This document shows positions 21,240 to 33,405 of a stretch of 48,697 nt of DNA, piece after piece. The stretch comes from Geosiphon pyriformis (Eukaryota > Glomeromycota > Glomeromycetes > Archaeosporales > Geosiphonaceae). How positions within the stretch are numbered: the first letter of the stretch is position 1; each line of letters starts with the position of its first letter. The notes below the pieces were generated by a model. It was not told where the DNA came from, ran no database searches, and saw only the letters and a list, made by a program, of their open reading frames with translations. A program made the translations under genes and the position numbers. The stretch covers positions 315,409 through 364,105 of the forward strand of contig JAAOMT010000590.1 in NCBI GenBank assembly GCA_016748015.1, given 5' to 3'.

Positions 21240-22228
21240 TGTTACCAGATGAAATTAGAGATATTATTTAGCATGAAACTATCTTATAATTCTTATCATT
21301 AATTAGCATATATTATCATTCAAATTATCACTTATTACATTAAAAAAAAAAAAAAAATGTCCGAAATTATCATTTAATTAATAACCCAAATTGTACACAA
21401 CACAAATATAACCTAATTATGATGATCAATCATGCAATACCCCGAACTATGTAATATTCAAAAGTTTGCCGAAATTTATAGAAATTTGTCAAAATAATTG
21501 ATAGTTTACTGAAATATCTAATAGTTCACAGAAATAACTTGTAGTTCGCCGAAATGTATCTTTAGTTCAGCGAAATTGTAGAAAATAGCAAAGTTCAAGT
21601 TCATAGAATAGTGTTACGACAAGTTGTATAAAAGAAAAGCTTCTTTTTTTGAAAAAATGTATCTTACTTTAGTTTTATCACTTAGAACTATTCCTACACA
21701 CACAAAAAGAAATAAATATCAAATAATTCGAAAAACCAAATTTTTTAATTATTTGTACTTAGAAAATCTCTAAGAACCCAACTAACATTTTGAAATTGAT
21801 TAGCTACCAACTTCAGTAAACTGTTAATGACTCCAGGCCTGAATTGAAAACGTTTCCCTTGACAGAATTTCATTTCTTTTACATTTTTTTATTTTTTTTT
21901 TTTTATTTTCTTACTATAATCATTAGGGTAGCCTACAGACAAGATTTCTGTAGAAGAGTTGACTTTTACCGCAAAGTAACTATACATTTTAGTAAGCTTC
22001 CAGACAAGCAATTTCTGGGAAAGAGTTGACGTTTACTACAACATAACTACATAAAGTAACTGGCACGAAATTGGCCATTTCACTTATAAGCCCAGCAATT
22101 TAAATTATAGGAGATAATTTGAAGATAAATTCAGTTACTGGAGGTTCAACCACATTCAGAAAATGTAAATTCACAGCAAACAAGCATCGACAACATTTAA
22201 AAAAAGAGACCAAAAACCTCCAGTAACA
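21240..22228 (+). repeat. 3' LTR of element A (989 bp)
   Basis: It matches the 5' LTR at 11628-12612 end to end. Differences are almost all transitions and are frequent at CpG and CpA sites. The U3 repeat array and TATA-like box are conserved. GCAG follows immediately, matching the base pairs before the 5' LTR. Confidence 0.95.
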
Positions 22229-22232
22229 GCAG

Positions 22233-22440
22233 TTATAAAATGGAAAAAATATTTAAGCCAAAAATTTGATGTATATACTGATCACAAAAGATTGACATCA
22301 ATTCAGAAACAAAAATTTGGAAACAACTACCATGCCAAAAGAAAATTAGAATTTTTATTATTCAAATATATTGTATATTATAAAAAAGAAAAAGAAAATA
22401 GAAATTTTGATGGTTTGTTGTGAATGAAACAAATCTAAAA
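22233..22440 (+). pseudogene. RNase H of element B, 3' part
   Basis: Continuing the piece cut at 11627, the frame reads IKWKKYLSQKFDVYTDHKRL and FGNNYHAKRKLEFLL, ending the RNase H domain. The TDH motif is intact here, unlike in A. A TGA at about 22420 ends the open stretch. Confidence 0.8.
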
Positions 22441-22489
22441 ACATTTCAAAACCAAAAATATAACAAAAAAATGGATACACAAAAATATC

Positions 22490-23420
22490 AACAACTTTAA
22501 CACTATATTAATACCCAGTAGTTTAAGAAGAAATTATCTCAAAAAGAATGAAACAACATAAAAACAATCAAAATATTTTATTACTTACCAAAATATTATA
22601 TTAGAAAAACAGAAAAGATTCAAATCAACCACTCAGAGTAATCACAGAACCAGAGAAAGAAACAATACTATACAACATGCACTCAGATCCAACAACAGAA
22701 CATTTTTATAAAGAAGCAACCATAGAAAAAACCAGAAAATAATATTATTGGTTATTAATGTATCCAGACATTATTTAATATGTTTAAAATTGTGATGCTT
22801 GTCAGAGAAGAGAAGGAATAAAACTCAGTAAATCACTAAGACCAATTAAAATAAGACAACTATTTAATAGAATTGAAATTGACTTAGTTGAACCATCAAT
22901 AATAACCAGCAAAGACAATTGTTATATAGCAGTAGCAATAGACTATTTCACAAAATAGTCAGAGGTGAAGGTAATTCAAAAAACAAATACAGAATCTATA
23001 GCCAAATTTGTTCATCAAGACTTGATTTGTTAACATGGATGTTTAAAAAAATTATTATCAGACCAAAAAACTCACTTTGTAAACAGAACATTAATGGAAT
23101 TAATCCAAAGATTTAGAATCAAAAAACTATTATCATTATTATATTATCCACAAACAAACAGTTTAGTTGAAAGATTCAACAGAATATTGTGTGAAGCAAT
23201 TGCCAAAATCAGTCAAAAAAACCAAGAAGAATAAGATTTGTTTATATTATCAGTATTATTTGCTTATTAGACAATGAAACAAGATACTATACAAACAACA
23301 TCATCTGAATTTGTTTATAGTAAAACAGCAATATTACCAATGAAAATAAAAATCAATATATATTCAACTGAATCAATAACAGAAGCCAACTTCCAAAAAA
23401 CATTGTTAAAAAGAACATAC
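22490..23420 (+). pseudogene. integrase of element B
   Basis: HHCC region: YNMHSDPTTEHFYKEAT and CDACQRREG (22670-22820). The catalytic core retains IEIDLVEP, LLSDQKTHFVN and YYPQTNSLVERFNRI, so all three acidic residues are present even though stops occur nearby. TTSSEFVYSKTAI then matches the A post-core segment. Frame changes and TAA/TAG codons are frequent. Confidence 0.8.
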
Positions 23421-23905
23421 AAATAATAGAAACATTGGAAAACAAAAGACAAAAAGCAGCTGATAACATTCAAAAATCACAAAAAAAACAAAAAAAATAA
23501 CATAATAATCAATTACCAAATAAACCAGTTGAATTCAGAATTGGAGACAAAATACTCTTATATTGTACCAAAGCAGAAAAACAATAGAATGGAAAATTTG
23601 ACCCCAAATGGAACAAACCATTTCACATAGAAGAAATTTTAGGAAATAGAGCTTACAAACTAAGATGAGATAATAAAATCTTAGTAAAAGCAGCATATAG
23701 AAATTGACTGAAACCATATTCTAATACAGTATTATCATCTACTAATAATATTTTACAATTGGGAGTACAACAAATATTAGTCCAACCAGATGAGATTTCA
23801 TGAGATTTAGAACCAATTATAGTCATCAATACAAACACATCAAATTGATCAAACAAAATAGTATTTAAAAACATAGTAAACACAACCAAAAGCAACAATA
23901 AAAAA
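23420..23905 (+). pseudogene. integrase C-terminal GPY/F-like region of element B
   Basis: Readable fragments NQLPNKPVEFRIGDKILLY, KWNKPFHIEEILGNRAYKL and LGVQQILVQPDEIS align with A (FKIGNKVFLH, KWDGPFFIHEVLNNGSYKL, IGTHSLLINSEDIP). The GPF turn has become KPF. Stops are frequent. Confidence 0.75.
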
Positions 23906-24535
23906 TAAAGATTACCAATAATATCTACTCACTTATACAACAACTATTCCAATTAATTCAACAAACAAATATAGAAATCACAATTAATCAACAAATTATT
24001 TAGTACAAAGATAATAAAAAAAAACCCCAATACAAAACACATGAAAAACTGGAAAACACTATAAACAAGATAATAGCAAAAGTAAAATTGTCAATGGAAA
24101 TACCAGAAACAGTTATACTATATTAAAAATTGACAAAAAAAACTTGGAAGTAGTAAATACAACAATTTTCAAGAAACTTTTGTTATTATTACTTGAGGCA
24201 AAACCTGAATATTCAGAACTTATACACAAATAAAACAAAATGGGTATTTAACACAATAATACTATAACAACTTAAACAATTTGTGAGGAAGAATAATCTG
24301 TTTACATAAACATGAGCCATTTATTAACTATATGCCAGATTTTAAGATCAATTAGCAATACTACTTAATAAAGTAATAGATAGAGTTACTATTAACTAAT
24401 TAGAAAAAATAACCAATGCCCAATTTGAAGAATTACAGATCCAAATAACTCACATAATTCTTGAAAAAAAAGTTCAAAAGTTAATTAAAGAAGAAAAGTT
24501 AGGAGAGATAGGAGATTTCAATAGAGCTCAATATT
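23906..24535 (+). pseudogene. ORF3 remnant of element B
   Basis: Between the end of pol and the polypurine tract are broken frames, such as NNIYSLIQQLFQLIQQTNIEITINQ at the start. Near 24185 a frame resembles coding sequence only if TGA and TAA are former Trp and Gln codons. The end reads IGDFNRAQY then TAA, matching the FDGAQS end of A and F. It is too decayed for a function, but it shows that ORF3 is shared between the A and B lineages. Confidence 0.5.
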
Positions 24536-24549
24536 AAAGAAAGAGATAA

Positions 24550-25400
24550 TATTACTTATAAAATATAGGAATTATACATTAGTACATAAAGTAGCCAATT
24601 AGAATAAGACATAGTAAAAGTGGAATTCTAAAATTCTTCTTAAAAAAATTGCAGGATTCCAAAATTACAGAATTCTAATATGAAAAATTGCAAAATTCCA
24701 GAATTCTAGGATTTCTGGCTAGAAAATTAAAAAATTTAAGGAATTTTATATAACAAAATTTATGTATATATAACAGTAGTATTAGAAGCAGAAAAAAGAA
24801 TTCTTAGTTTAAAATCTTTAGTTTTAATTCTATACCCATCTTTTTATATGATAGTGTTCTATAACTTGAAATGAGAACATTAAATATCAATAAAATACTT
24901 ATTACTATTACAATCTATCTTTTTATTATCAACAATTTATGTTGATAATTATCAATACTTAATTATACTAGACCAATAGCTTTTAATTATGATTATTAAT
25001 AAGATATTAATTTTTAAATTGTCTTGGCTTATTTTTTTTTATGTTTTGCTTTTATTTTATTTTTTATTTTGTTTTGTTGTATACTAATTGATTAAGGATT
25101 AAGTGCTAAGTTACTAATGTCAAGAATTGCTTGGTAAAAGATTCCTGTAAGCAAATAGACACTTAAAATTAAGAATTACTTACCAAAAGATTGTTAGCCA
25201 CCAAGCTGAAAAAAAAATTGATAAAATTGCAATTTTGAAGACTACTAAAACAACTATTAAATCTCTGTTTATTATATAAAGAACTCTAACAAAACCTTCA
25301 AACAACCAAAATCTTTAGATATTACCAACTATATCAGCTATTGAGCACTAAGTTATAAGTTTGTTATTTGTTTTCAAACTCCAAATAATTATCTGTAATA
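24550..25400 (+). repeat. 3' LTR of element B (851 bp)
   Basis: It matches 4911-5760 along its full length. It begins TATTAC, a decayed TGTTAC, and ends CTGTAATA. A purine-rich tract (AAAGAAAGAGATAA) precedes it. LINE sequence D1 resumes at 25401. Confidence 0.85.
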
Positions 25401-26423
25401 TTGGTTAAAGCAGTTACTTATTTTTTTCTGTTCTTTTTTTATTGAAATTTTGGAATAATACTTAGTAATAAATAGTTTTACTATGTCTAATAATATATGT
25501 TATTTTGTTTAAAATATTTATATGACAATTGCTAATATGTATTAAGAAGTAGACTTTAATGCCAAGATTATTATTAGCTTTTTTATTTGTAAAATTAATT
25601 AAATACAGATAGTATTGGTTTGACATTCTGATTTTTATATGTTTGTTAATTTTATTAGCAAAACTATGACCAATTTTAAAACTTATATAATAAAAGCTAT
25701 TTATAAAAGACTCTTAGTTGTTGTTTATAAAAGACTGTATAATAAGTTATACTTGAATGTTTTGTGTTTATTCTGTGAAAAAGTGGAATTCTCAGATTAT
25801 TTGTTTATATATTCAAAAAATATGAACCAACAGAAAGAATTTATTATAAGTTATGTTAAGTTTTAGTTATTATTGATTGGTAAAAAAATGTTCATATTAT
25901 TTTTTGTATTATAGTCTTTTTTCTTTTTAATATTGAATTGTATATGGTGTTTTGCAAAAAATTTATTCTAAGAAATTAACTTAAGAATTTTTTGGCAATA
26001 TATAATAATAATAAAAAGACAATTTTTATATTAGTAAGTTTTTTCTGTCAATTGGTTGATTACTATTGTTAAGAGATATAGTCTATTAGAATTAAGCTTA
26101 AATTAGAAGTAAAAAAAGCTAAATTAGTAAATAATAATAATATAATGTTTAAGATAACTAATATATTGTGTTTAGATAAAATAATTTGTATGCTTAATAT
26201 TATTAAATTAATAACAATAAGTCTTAATAGATATTTACTTTGTGTATTTTTTTTTAATATTGATAGTAGTTTAATTGTATATATAGATATGTAGTGTTAC
26301 TTAAATTGGCTCAAATAATTAGTTACATATAGTAAATATATAAGTTGTATTTAGTTAAAGTTACTTAATCTAATTTTGTATATAAGATAACAACTAAACT
26401 ATACTTGTAAAATAATAATTAAA
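25401..26423 (+). pseudogene. LINE D1, C-terminal part of ORF2 and 3' UTR (second half)
   Basis: The frame at 25639-25866 (MFVNFISKTMTNFKTYIIKAIYKR, LYLNVLCLFCEKVEFSDYLF) aligns with the LINE D4 C-terminus (LLEFTSRKLANLHTYLMKA, GVLCLLCGKMKLFDYVF), including the CxxC half of a C-terminal zinc finger. At about 26290-26423 the conserved LINE 3' UTR is recognisable (TTGGCTCAAATAATTAGTTA, then TATAAGTTGTATTTAG). It ends in an A-rich tail. Confidence 0.75.
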
Positions 26424-26529
26424 ACAGCAAAAAAATTTTGTCAAAGATTTTATTAGATTGTATTTTGTTGTTTATAACAAATTTAATGTTTTTTATGAAA
26501 ATAATTTTTTGGTATTAAAAAACATTTCA
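26424..26529. other. short A+T-rich spacer
   Basis: Roughly a hundred bases between the 3' ends of LINEs D1 (plus) and D2 (minus). I see no coding signal in it. Any target-site duplication of either LINE is unreadable. Confidence 0.4.
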
Positions 26530-26561
26530 ATTTTTTTTATTTTTTTATTTTTTTTATTTTA

Positions 26562-26673
26562 TGAGTGAAATCCAAACATTATCTAGAACTATACATTAAA
26601 AAAATAATCTAAACTAAGTGTAAATTATGTATTTTCTATACATGACCAGCCACTTAGACTGATTAGGACAATA
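26562..26673 (-). repeat. 3' UTR of LINE D2
   Basis: On the minus strand the block AAGTGGCTGGTCATGTATAG, followed by AAATACATAA and later TTTGGATTTCACTCAT, matches the tails of D1, D3 and D4. This block is the likely recognition site for the element reverse transcriptase during target-primed synthesis (inference from its conservation and position). Confidence 0.65.
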
Positions 26674-29600
26674 CTATTTAACTATATAAACTGAAACAGA
26701 ATTACCAATACCTGAAAAAAATGAACAAAGTCTATAAAAGCCAAAATAAACACCAAATACTTCAGTGATACCAAGCAACCTGACCATACCAGCTGATAAT
26801 CCTAAAGTCAAACCAGAAACTGAAACAAAAGCTGACCCATTTATCAGGATCAGGCCATTTTTTTCCATGTAAGTACAATGTTTAGCATAAACCAACCAGA
26901 CATTATTCCTAAAAGCAAGACAGAAAGAATGCACAAATTCAACAATCTTTAAATTAACAATCTTGGGATCATGAAAAATAGAGATAGCTTTACAAAGCTA
27001 ACCATCAAAAACAAAATCCTTAAATGGAGTCATAGAAACAGAGACATTAGAAACACAAAATGATAACAGCTGTAATATACATAACAAAGAATAAAAAAAG
27101 CCAGAAAGAGTTTTCCAAAAAACCACAAAGGTATCCAATATTTGAAGATAAGTAGAACAATCAATGTTACAAGAGAAAACATAATCTAATATCTCCACAA
27201 CACTACAATACAAACACAATACATTAAGGTAATAGCAGTTATAAAGACATTTTTGAATAGCAATAGGCAGCCAATAATACAAAGCTTTTATAAAATAAAT
27301 ACATGCAGAAGCTGTAAACTTGCTAATAAAACTAGTAGCCATATGCAAATCAGGGTGTCACACCAATGAAAAGCTAAGCCAATCAATATCAAAATGCAGA
27401 TTAACATTTAAAAACATAGAACCAGAACCAACTTCCTAATGGGCATAACAAACAGAACAAAAAACATCACAAACAAAATGTCTAAAGTTGCTGGAAACCA
27501 TATAACCATCAGCTACTAAAAAGCATTCAATCAAATAGGGAGAAAAGTACCAATTAAAGAAAGAAGTGGCATTAGCAAGTGCATCAGCATGCTTATTTTT
27601 CAAAACACCAGAGTGGTTTTTCACTTTGAGCCAGAAAATCCTTAAATTCTTACTGCAAACAACATTAACAATATGTCAATATTCAACCTAATACTGATTG
27701 TAAAAGTCCAGAGACACCAAACCCAGTTCCAATTTACAAGCATCCAAAGCAGATTGACTATCAGAAAACAAGTAAACAGAACTAAAAAGAGGAACACACT
27801 CCAGAGCCAATGCAATAGCTTGTATCTCCACCAAGGTGAATAACATCAAACCCAAAACACCTACACCTAAACCCAAATCAATGTTTTCAAAAAAAACCAC
27901 AGTACCAGTTTTCATGTTAACCATATTTAGGTTCTTCAGAAATCCATCCATATATACCAAAAAACTGCCAGAAACAACCCAAGAAAGCCGATCACAAACA
28001 GAACCAAAGTTGCAAGACTTAAAAATACTTAGAAAACCAATATCATTCAAAACAATAAGATGTGTAGAAGAAAATATCACATCATCGAGAAATGCAGTAG
28101 AAAGCTTAAATTACTTAAGAGTAAGACTATGAAGATCCAATCTCTTCTACCACTTGAAAGTGTACCAATTATAAACAGCACCACAATAATTATAAAGTTG
28201 ATTCATAAAGACAATGCCATATCTTCAGAGAAATAAGAGACACTTGAAAAATTTTGATTTACCAAGAACAACAAACATGAACACCCCATCACAAAAATAA
28301 AAAGAACTGTTAAAAGAGCCACCCAAAGACAAATTGCACTCTAAAAGAATGTGAACTATGCCCACCAGAAAGTTATTAAAAGAACTAACTTGAATACAAA
28401 CAGAAAAACTTAAAAAATAAACAGGATGCCAACATAAACCTTGCAAGTCATGAGATTTGTGAGCAAACAAATAACCCAAAATCTCATCAGAATTCACAAA
28501 GCTAATAAGGGAAGCCACTTTACTCTCAGACTGAAGTTGGACAAAAAATTTTAAACCATAAAATAAAGAGTGATAGATTATATCACAAGAAAAATTGATA
28601 GGAAGACTCAACTTGGACTTCAAGTCTTTATAAATTAAAGCATTTTACTTGTTACATACACCAACCAGAATAAAACTAAACTGCATTCTATAGCTAACAA
28701 TAGAATAAAAAACAGCCAACACCAAATATAAGAACTGCTTATCTAAAACAGTCTTCTTTAAAACCAGATTGACAAAAAAGTGAATGTCTAAATATGCCTT
28801 AGCCAAACTAAGCTTTAAGAGACCATCTATTGAAAAAAAGATACCCAAATATTGATGAAATTCACCCTTTTTGGTGATAGAAATGGGCAATTCACTGATA
28901 GACAAAGAAGATATATCAACTCTACAATTAATAAAAATAGCCACTGTTTTGTTGTTGTTAATAGAGATGTTATTAATTTAAAAAAATTTACTAGCAACAT
29001 TGAGAATATGTTAAGTAGCAATCTGACTACTACCAATCCAAATTGTATTATCAATGAAGGCACTAGCAGTGAAAAAAAAAAAAAGTTTAGCCTGACACTT
29101 AATGCGACCACTTCCAGAAATAAAATAAGAACTTAATCTGTATCCATATACACTTTTCTGTCTCTTGATCTTATGCAAAAGAGGATTATAAAATATATGC
29201 CACAAGAGAAGAGAAAAGACCTCACCCTGGTCTAAACTATCATGAACATAATAACTACTGGTTAAACCAAAATCAGTCATAATTCTGTTGATATAACTCT
29301 TATGAATACTACCAAAAAATTGAATAAATTTGCTACACATTTTGATTTTAACCAAACTCTTCTCAAGATGTTCCCAATCAACCAAATCATATACCTTCCA
29401 CATATTCTGTAAAATCAGTCAAAGCTCCCAGTTCTTCTCCAAAACATCCTTAATTACTAAACCAATTACAAAAATGAGAAACTGGATTGTTGTACTTTTT
29501 AAAACCAAAAGATTATTATCATGAAGAATGTCAAAAGTGCTGCAAGCCAATAAAATCCTATTAGAGAAAATCTTGAATATGATCTTGTGAGCAGTTTCAA

Positions 29601-31401
29601 TTAAAGCAATAGGCTAGGTGTTTGTCAAAACCCCTTCTTACTCATACAGTTTGGGAATTATTGAGACCCAAGTCTCCTTCCAAAGACTGAGCACTAATTT
29701 ACCAGAAAGACAAGAATTCAAGAACACCAAAAGCATATCCAGAATTAATCTGTTACAATGTTTTCAAAGCTTATTTAAGATACCCAAGAAACTAGCAGCT
29801 TTGCCATTAGGCAGATTAAAAATCACACCAAAAAGTTCATCAAACTTAACTGAACATATTACACCAGAAAAAGCTTCATCAAAAATGTATTCTAAAAATT
29901 AATATTAATGAGACCATATATTAAGAATATTAGCAATCACATTATGTTTCCTAGTTCAATCTTCTATAATTACATCTACCTTAGATTTAACTGTATCTGA
30001 CTCCATAATTAGTTCATCATCAACAATCAGATGATCCAGCACCACCTTATGGAAGGGATGCTTTAGAACATTTCTAATAATATAATTCTTATTTGTTACA
30101 AAGCTCTCTATTCTTTTATCTATAGCAGACCTGATGTTTACTTTATTAGCTCTTAGAGATTCAGCAAGCTTGGATACACAATAAAACTTTCTAATACCAT
30201 AAAGAGCAGAATATATATGATTAAAGCTCACATTAGTGTCTATGAGATCTTGAATAATTGAAGATTTAACATTATCCAAAGAGTCTCATCACTTTATAAG
30301 AAAGATAAAACTGACAACACTTTTCTCACAAAAAGCCTTGACAATTTTTGAAACCAAAAGCTTTAACTTATGAAACCTTGAAGAATTCTTAATAAAGACA
30401 CTATCAAAACCTTTGAACCATTTCTTTTTAAATATTTCATTAGCCAAAAGAGTCATTATTTTACGAACAATATTCTACATTCTATCCAGATCTGAGAATT
30501 TCATAGCAGCAGCAAACTCAACAAAAAACATTGTAGTATTGGTCAATATGGCTTCTTTAAAATTGTTCTATTTATTCTAATCAGTACTCTTGAAATCAAA
30601 CTTTCAACAATCCTTGTTTGCTTGTTTGCAAATAGAGTTTAATTGCATATCCAATAGTCCATTCAAACTCATGGACACAGAAACAGCTCAGTAATTTGTG
30701 TTAAAATGCTCATTGACTTCTGAAACATCACAATGTATTATTGCATTGACCAGATTTGAAGAAACAAACATGCAATTAATCATCTTCAAAATGTTTCTTA
30801 AGTTTTTTCAAGTAGGCTTTTTTACAGCTAAGCTACTTACCAAAGAATTGACCAGCCCTAGATCAAGGCATTTTTGAAAACTTGCACATCTACAAGAACT
30901 ATTCTCATTGAAATTACTATTAAGAATAATAAAAAAAGATTTATTAATAGCTTTTGCAATAAAAGAGTTGATATTACCAGTCTGAGAAAACCAAACTACT
31001 GAGAAAACACCAGCATAGAACCCCAAAATTGAGACAGAATGTTTATTCTTAAAGAGTAATCTGACAAAAAAAAGCTGACTAGGCACTTCAGAAACTTTAC
31101 ACACATAACAAACCAGAGAAATGTTTATAATAATAGCAACACCAGAATCCAAGTAACCAGAGTTCACACCAGAAGTAAAGATACAAATACCATCAAACTT
31201 TTTAGCAAATTATGAACAGACTTTATCCTTCAACTTAGTTTTAGTAATAATCAAAATCAAATTGCCCATATTTTTGTACCAATGAACAATATCTTTCTGC
31301 TTTGCAGAATTGTTCATACCTTGAACATTACACATAGCAATTTTCCAAACTAAACTGTTTATTAAGATGAAGAAAGAACCAACAAACCCAAACCAGAACA
31401 C
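26674..31401 (-). pseudogene. ORF2 of LINE D2: endonuclease, RT, RNase H, zinc finger
   Basis: From right to left: APE endonuclease start VWKIAMCNVQGMNNSAKQ (31362-31300), GVAIIINISLVC and SILGFYAG (31140-30990), and NSNFNENSS for the GDFNE motif; a linker (30279-29956); RT with MWKVYDLVDWEHL (motif A, former KAYDSV), QGEVFSLLLWHIFYNPLL (motif B) and FIDNTIW at about 29036-29059, where the second catalytic Asp is Asn; thumb (28944-28225); RNase H with VYMDG, EIQAIALALE and SDSQSALDA (28080-27688), HSGVLKNKHADALA; and a C-terminal zinc finger LCLYCSVVEILDYVFSC with His changed to Tyr. The C-terminal tail ends at 26674. The protein would nick target DNA and prime cDNA synthesis there. Inactive. 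Confidence 0.88.
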
Positions 31402-33335
31402 AAATAATTCAATCTTTCCAGAACTAAATTAACTGACATCTTCATAACCACTATTTTTGATTCTAAGCCTCCCATCTTAGTGGTCAGAACCTTAGAACTG
31501 CTAAAATTAAAATCAGTGACCACATTAAAACTGACAGAAAAAGAGAGGGCAAATAATACCAACACATTATCTACAATCATATTCAAATCCAAATTAGAAA
31601 CTAAAAGAACAAGGACAACCAAAAGGGGAACATGAGGAGTTGTAGTCAAAAACACCAATTCCACAAAGTTCAATTTTTTTACAAGAATAAAAAACTGATC
31701 AGTTAAAAGCTCCAAAAAGTGTTTCAAGACCATCAAATGATCAACCAAGCCAGAATTAATAAGAGAAGCAAAGTCCAAAGAGAGAGATATCACATTCAGA
31801 GGAAAACCAACACCAGACAAAACTGACGGGACCACACATAATGGAGAGTCACCAGCAATTTGAACCCAAGTTTTTACCTTTAAATGAAACAGAGCATGCA
31901 ATAGGAGTCTGTTTCTTCTTATATATGTTGGCCAAATGAATCCAATCTTAAAGAGTCACTACATATTTACCACAACCACCAGAATTTCTACCTACTAAAC
32001 AATCATCAGAAACATGACCAAATTGTTTATATAGAGCACAATAGGCCAAAGAAATTCCAACCCAATATAAATTTACACCTTTGAAAACAGGAACAAAACC
32101 AATAACAGCTAATTTAGATGCCTCATTAGCAAAACACACTATCACACATCTATTACACACATATGAACTGGGATTATAACCAATGAAACAAGTTTTTCCA
32201 CCATATGATTCCAATAAATCAAAAAGATTATAAGTCATAGTTTCAATTGGAAGAGTATAAAGCAAAGTCTGATGTAAATCTCTTGACATTCATGATAGTT
32301 TATTTTTAATTGTCTTTATAACATAAATAGAATTTTTTTTTATGAAAACAGACCACTTAGCTATGACCAAATTAACTATTTCAGATGACTTAAACTTCAT
32401 TAAAGTCTTTTGCCATAAACCAATTAATTGCATTCTGATTGAAATAACCTTACCAAATTTAGAAAAGACTAATTTTACAGCTGATTTGAGAAGATCAACT
32501 GGGATTTTCTTGACAATCACTTTTTAATCTGATTGGCTGTTTACTTTTCTAAGATTATTATTGACCAAAATCTTCTTACTGATTGCCATTTCTTTAGCCT
32601 TTCTCAAATTTACTTCAGATGTAAATAATAATTTAATGATTCCTAAAAATTTTAAAGAAGTAAAAGCCTCCCCAAAACCATCAATTTGATAGAAAACTTT
32701 TTTGACTGCAATTAATTTATTACTAGTAGTCTTCCCAAATATTGCCAACAGATTTATATCCAGTACAAAAAATTTAGCAGAATTAAAATTTCTAATTTTT
32801 TTATTCTGCAATTTAGCTAATAGAAAAGATTGAGACCAAAAAACTTAGATGCAAACAACACCATTTTAGCATTATTGTCACTTAAATTCTTGAAAAAAAG
32901 CATTTTTGGCAGTTTACTTAAAACAAACATTCTAGTATGTATCCTTCTCAAAGTTGTGTCATTCACTATTTTATTAGTTTCAGAAATGTTTGAATTTATG
33001 TAACTTGTTTCTTCAGCTATTATGTTGTTTATGTTCTCGACATCAGATATTTCACTAATATTAACTTTCTTGCTTTCCACTTTACTATCCCAAGACACTT
33101 TGCATTCATTACAAGCAGCTTGTAAAATGTTAATAGGTACAGATTCAGCTAATAAGTTTATCACACTACTGGCAATATTGGGTTTTTTTGATTTTTTGTA
33201 TAAGAGACTATAAGAGTAGACATTTTCTATATATGCTTTCTTTTTAGTGCTGGACTGGGTCCCCAACTTAGCCAAAACAGAACCAAAACCACTAGCAAAA
33301 GAGTCTACTGAATTTATAGCAACAAAAAAAGTCAC
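31362..33335 (-). pseudogene. ORF1 of LINE D2: RRM-like folds and zinc knuckle
   Basis: The N-terminal 172-codon frame (33335-32817) is Ser/Lys-rich. An RRM-like segment follows (IVKKIPVDLL, VFSKFGKVISI, LWQKTLMKF, 32520-32290). A second such segment leads to YCALYKQFGHVSDDC (32060-32010): a CX2CX4HX4C knuckle in which the second Cys is Tyr. A hydrophobic C-terminal part ends at 31362, overlapping the start of ORF2 by about 40 bases. ORF1 proteins of this type bind the element RNA. The coding is broken into several frames. Confidence 0.8.
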
Positions 33336-33405
33336 ATTAAAAGAAATGACTACGAAAACTAAGAAAAAAGAAGGAAAAAAAATGTATTTCTATTAACAAC
33401 TCTTA

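Larger units (their letters stand above)
11628..22228 (+). mobile_element. Ty3-type element A with dUTPase and ORF3
   Basis: A is complete, with LTRs at 11628-12612 and 21240-22228 and a perfect 4-bp target duplication GCAG (11624-11627 and 22229-22232). The internal order is primer site, gag with zinc knuckle, protease, cysteine-rich module, dUTPase, RT, RNase H, integrase with a GPY/F-like end, ORF3, polypurine tract. A solo LTR (C) sits in it at 16834-17558. By eye the LTRs differ at about 55 positions, nearly all transitions (one clear transversion), besides homopolymer length. Stops and at least two frameshifts make this copy non-autonomous now. Confidence 0.92.
4911..25400 (+). mobile_element. 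Ty3-type element B, old, interrupted by element A
   Basis: B has LTRs at 4911-5760 and 24550-25400 of nearly equal length (850 and 851 bp). It carries a primer site, gag, protease, cysteine-rich module, dUTPase, RT, RNase H, integrase, ORF3 remnant and polypurine tract in that order. Element A sits inside it at 11628-22228. The flanks suggest a 4-bp target duplication, CTGG on the left (4907-4910) and TTGG on the right (25401-25404), differing by one C-to-T change. The LINE D1 reads through if B is removed. Many stops and lost catalytic residues show B is long dead. Confidence 0.85.
26530..33405 (-). mobile_element. LINE D2, near full length, minus strand
   Basis: Reading leftward it carries a pyrimidine-rich 5' end near 33400, ORF1 (33335-31362), ORF2 (31401-26674), a 3' UTR and an A-rich tail (T-rich on the plus strand, 26530-26561). 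It is about 6.9 kb long. ORF2 has APE-type endonuclease, reverse transcriptase, RNase H and a C-terminal zinc finger, the architecture of RNase H-bearing LINE clades found in fungi (Tad/Jockey/I-like). Many stops and some frameshifts disable it. Confidence 0.88.
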
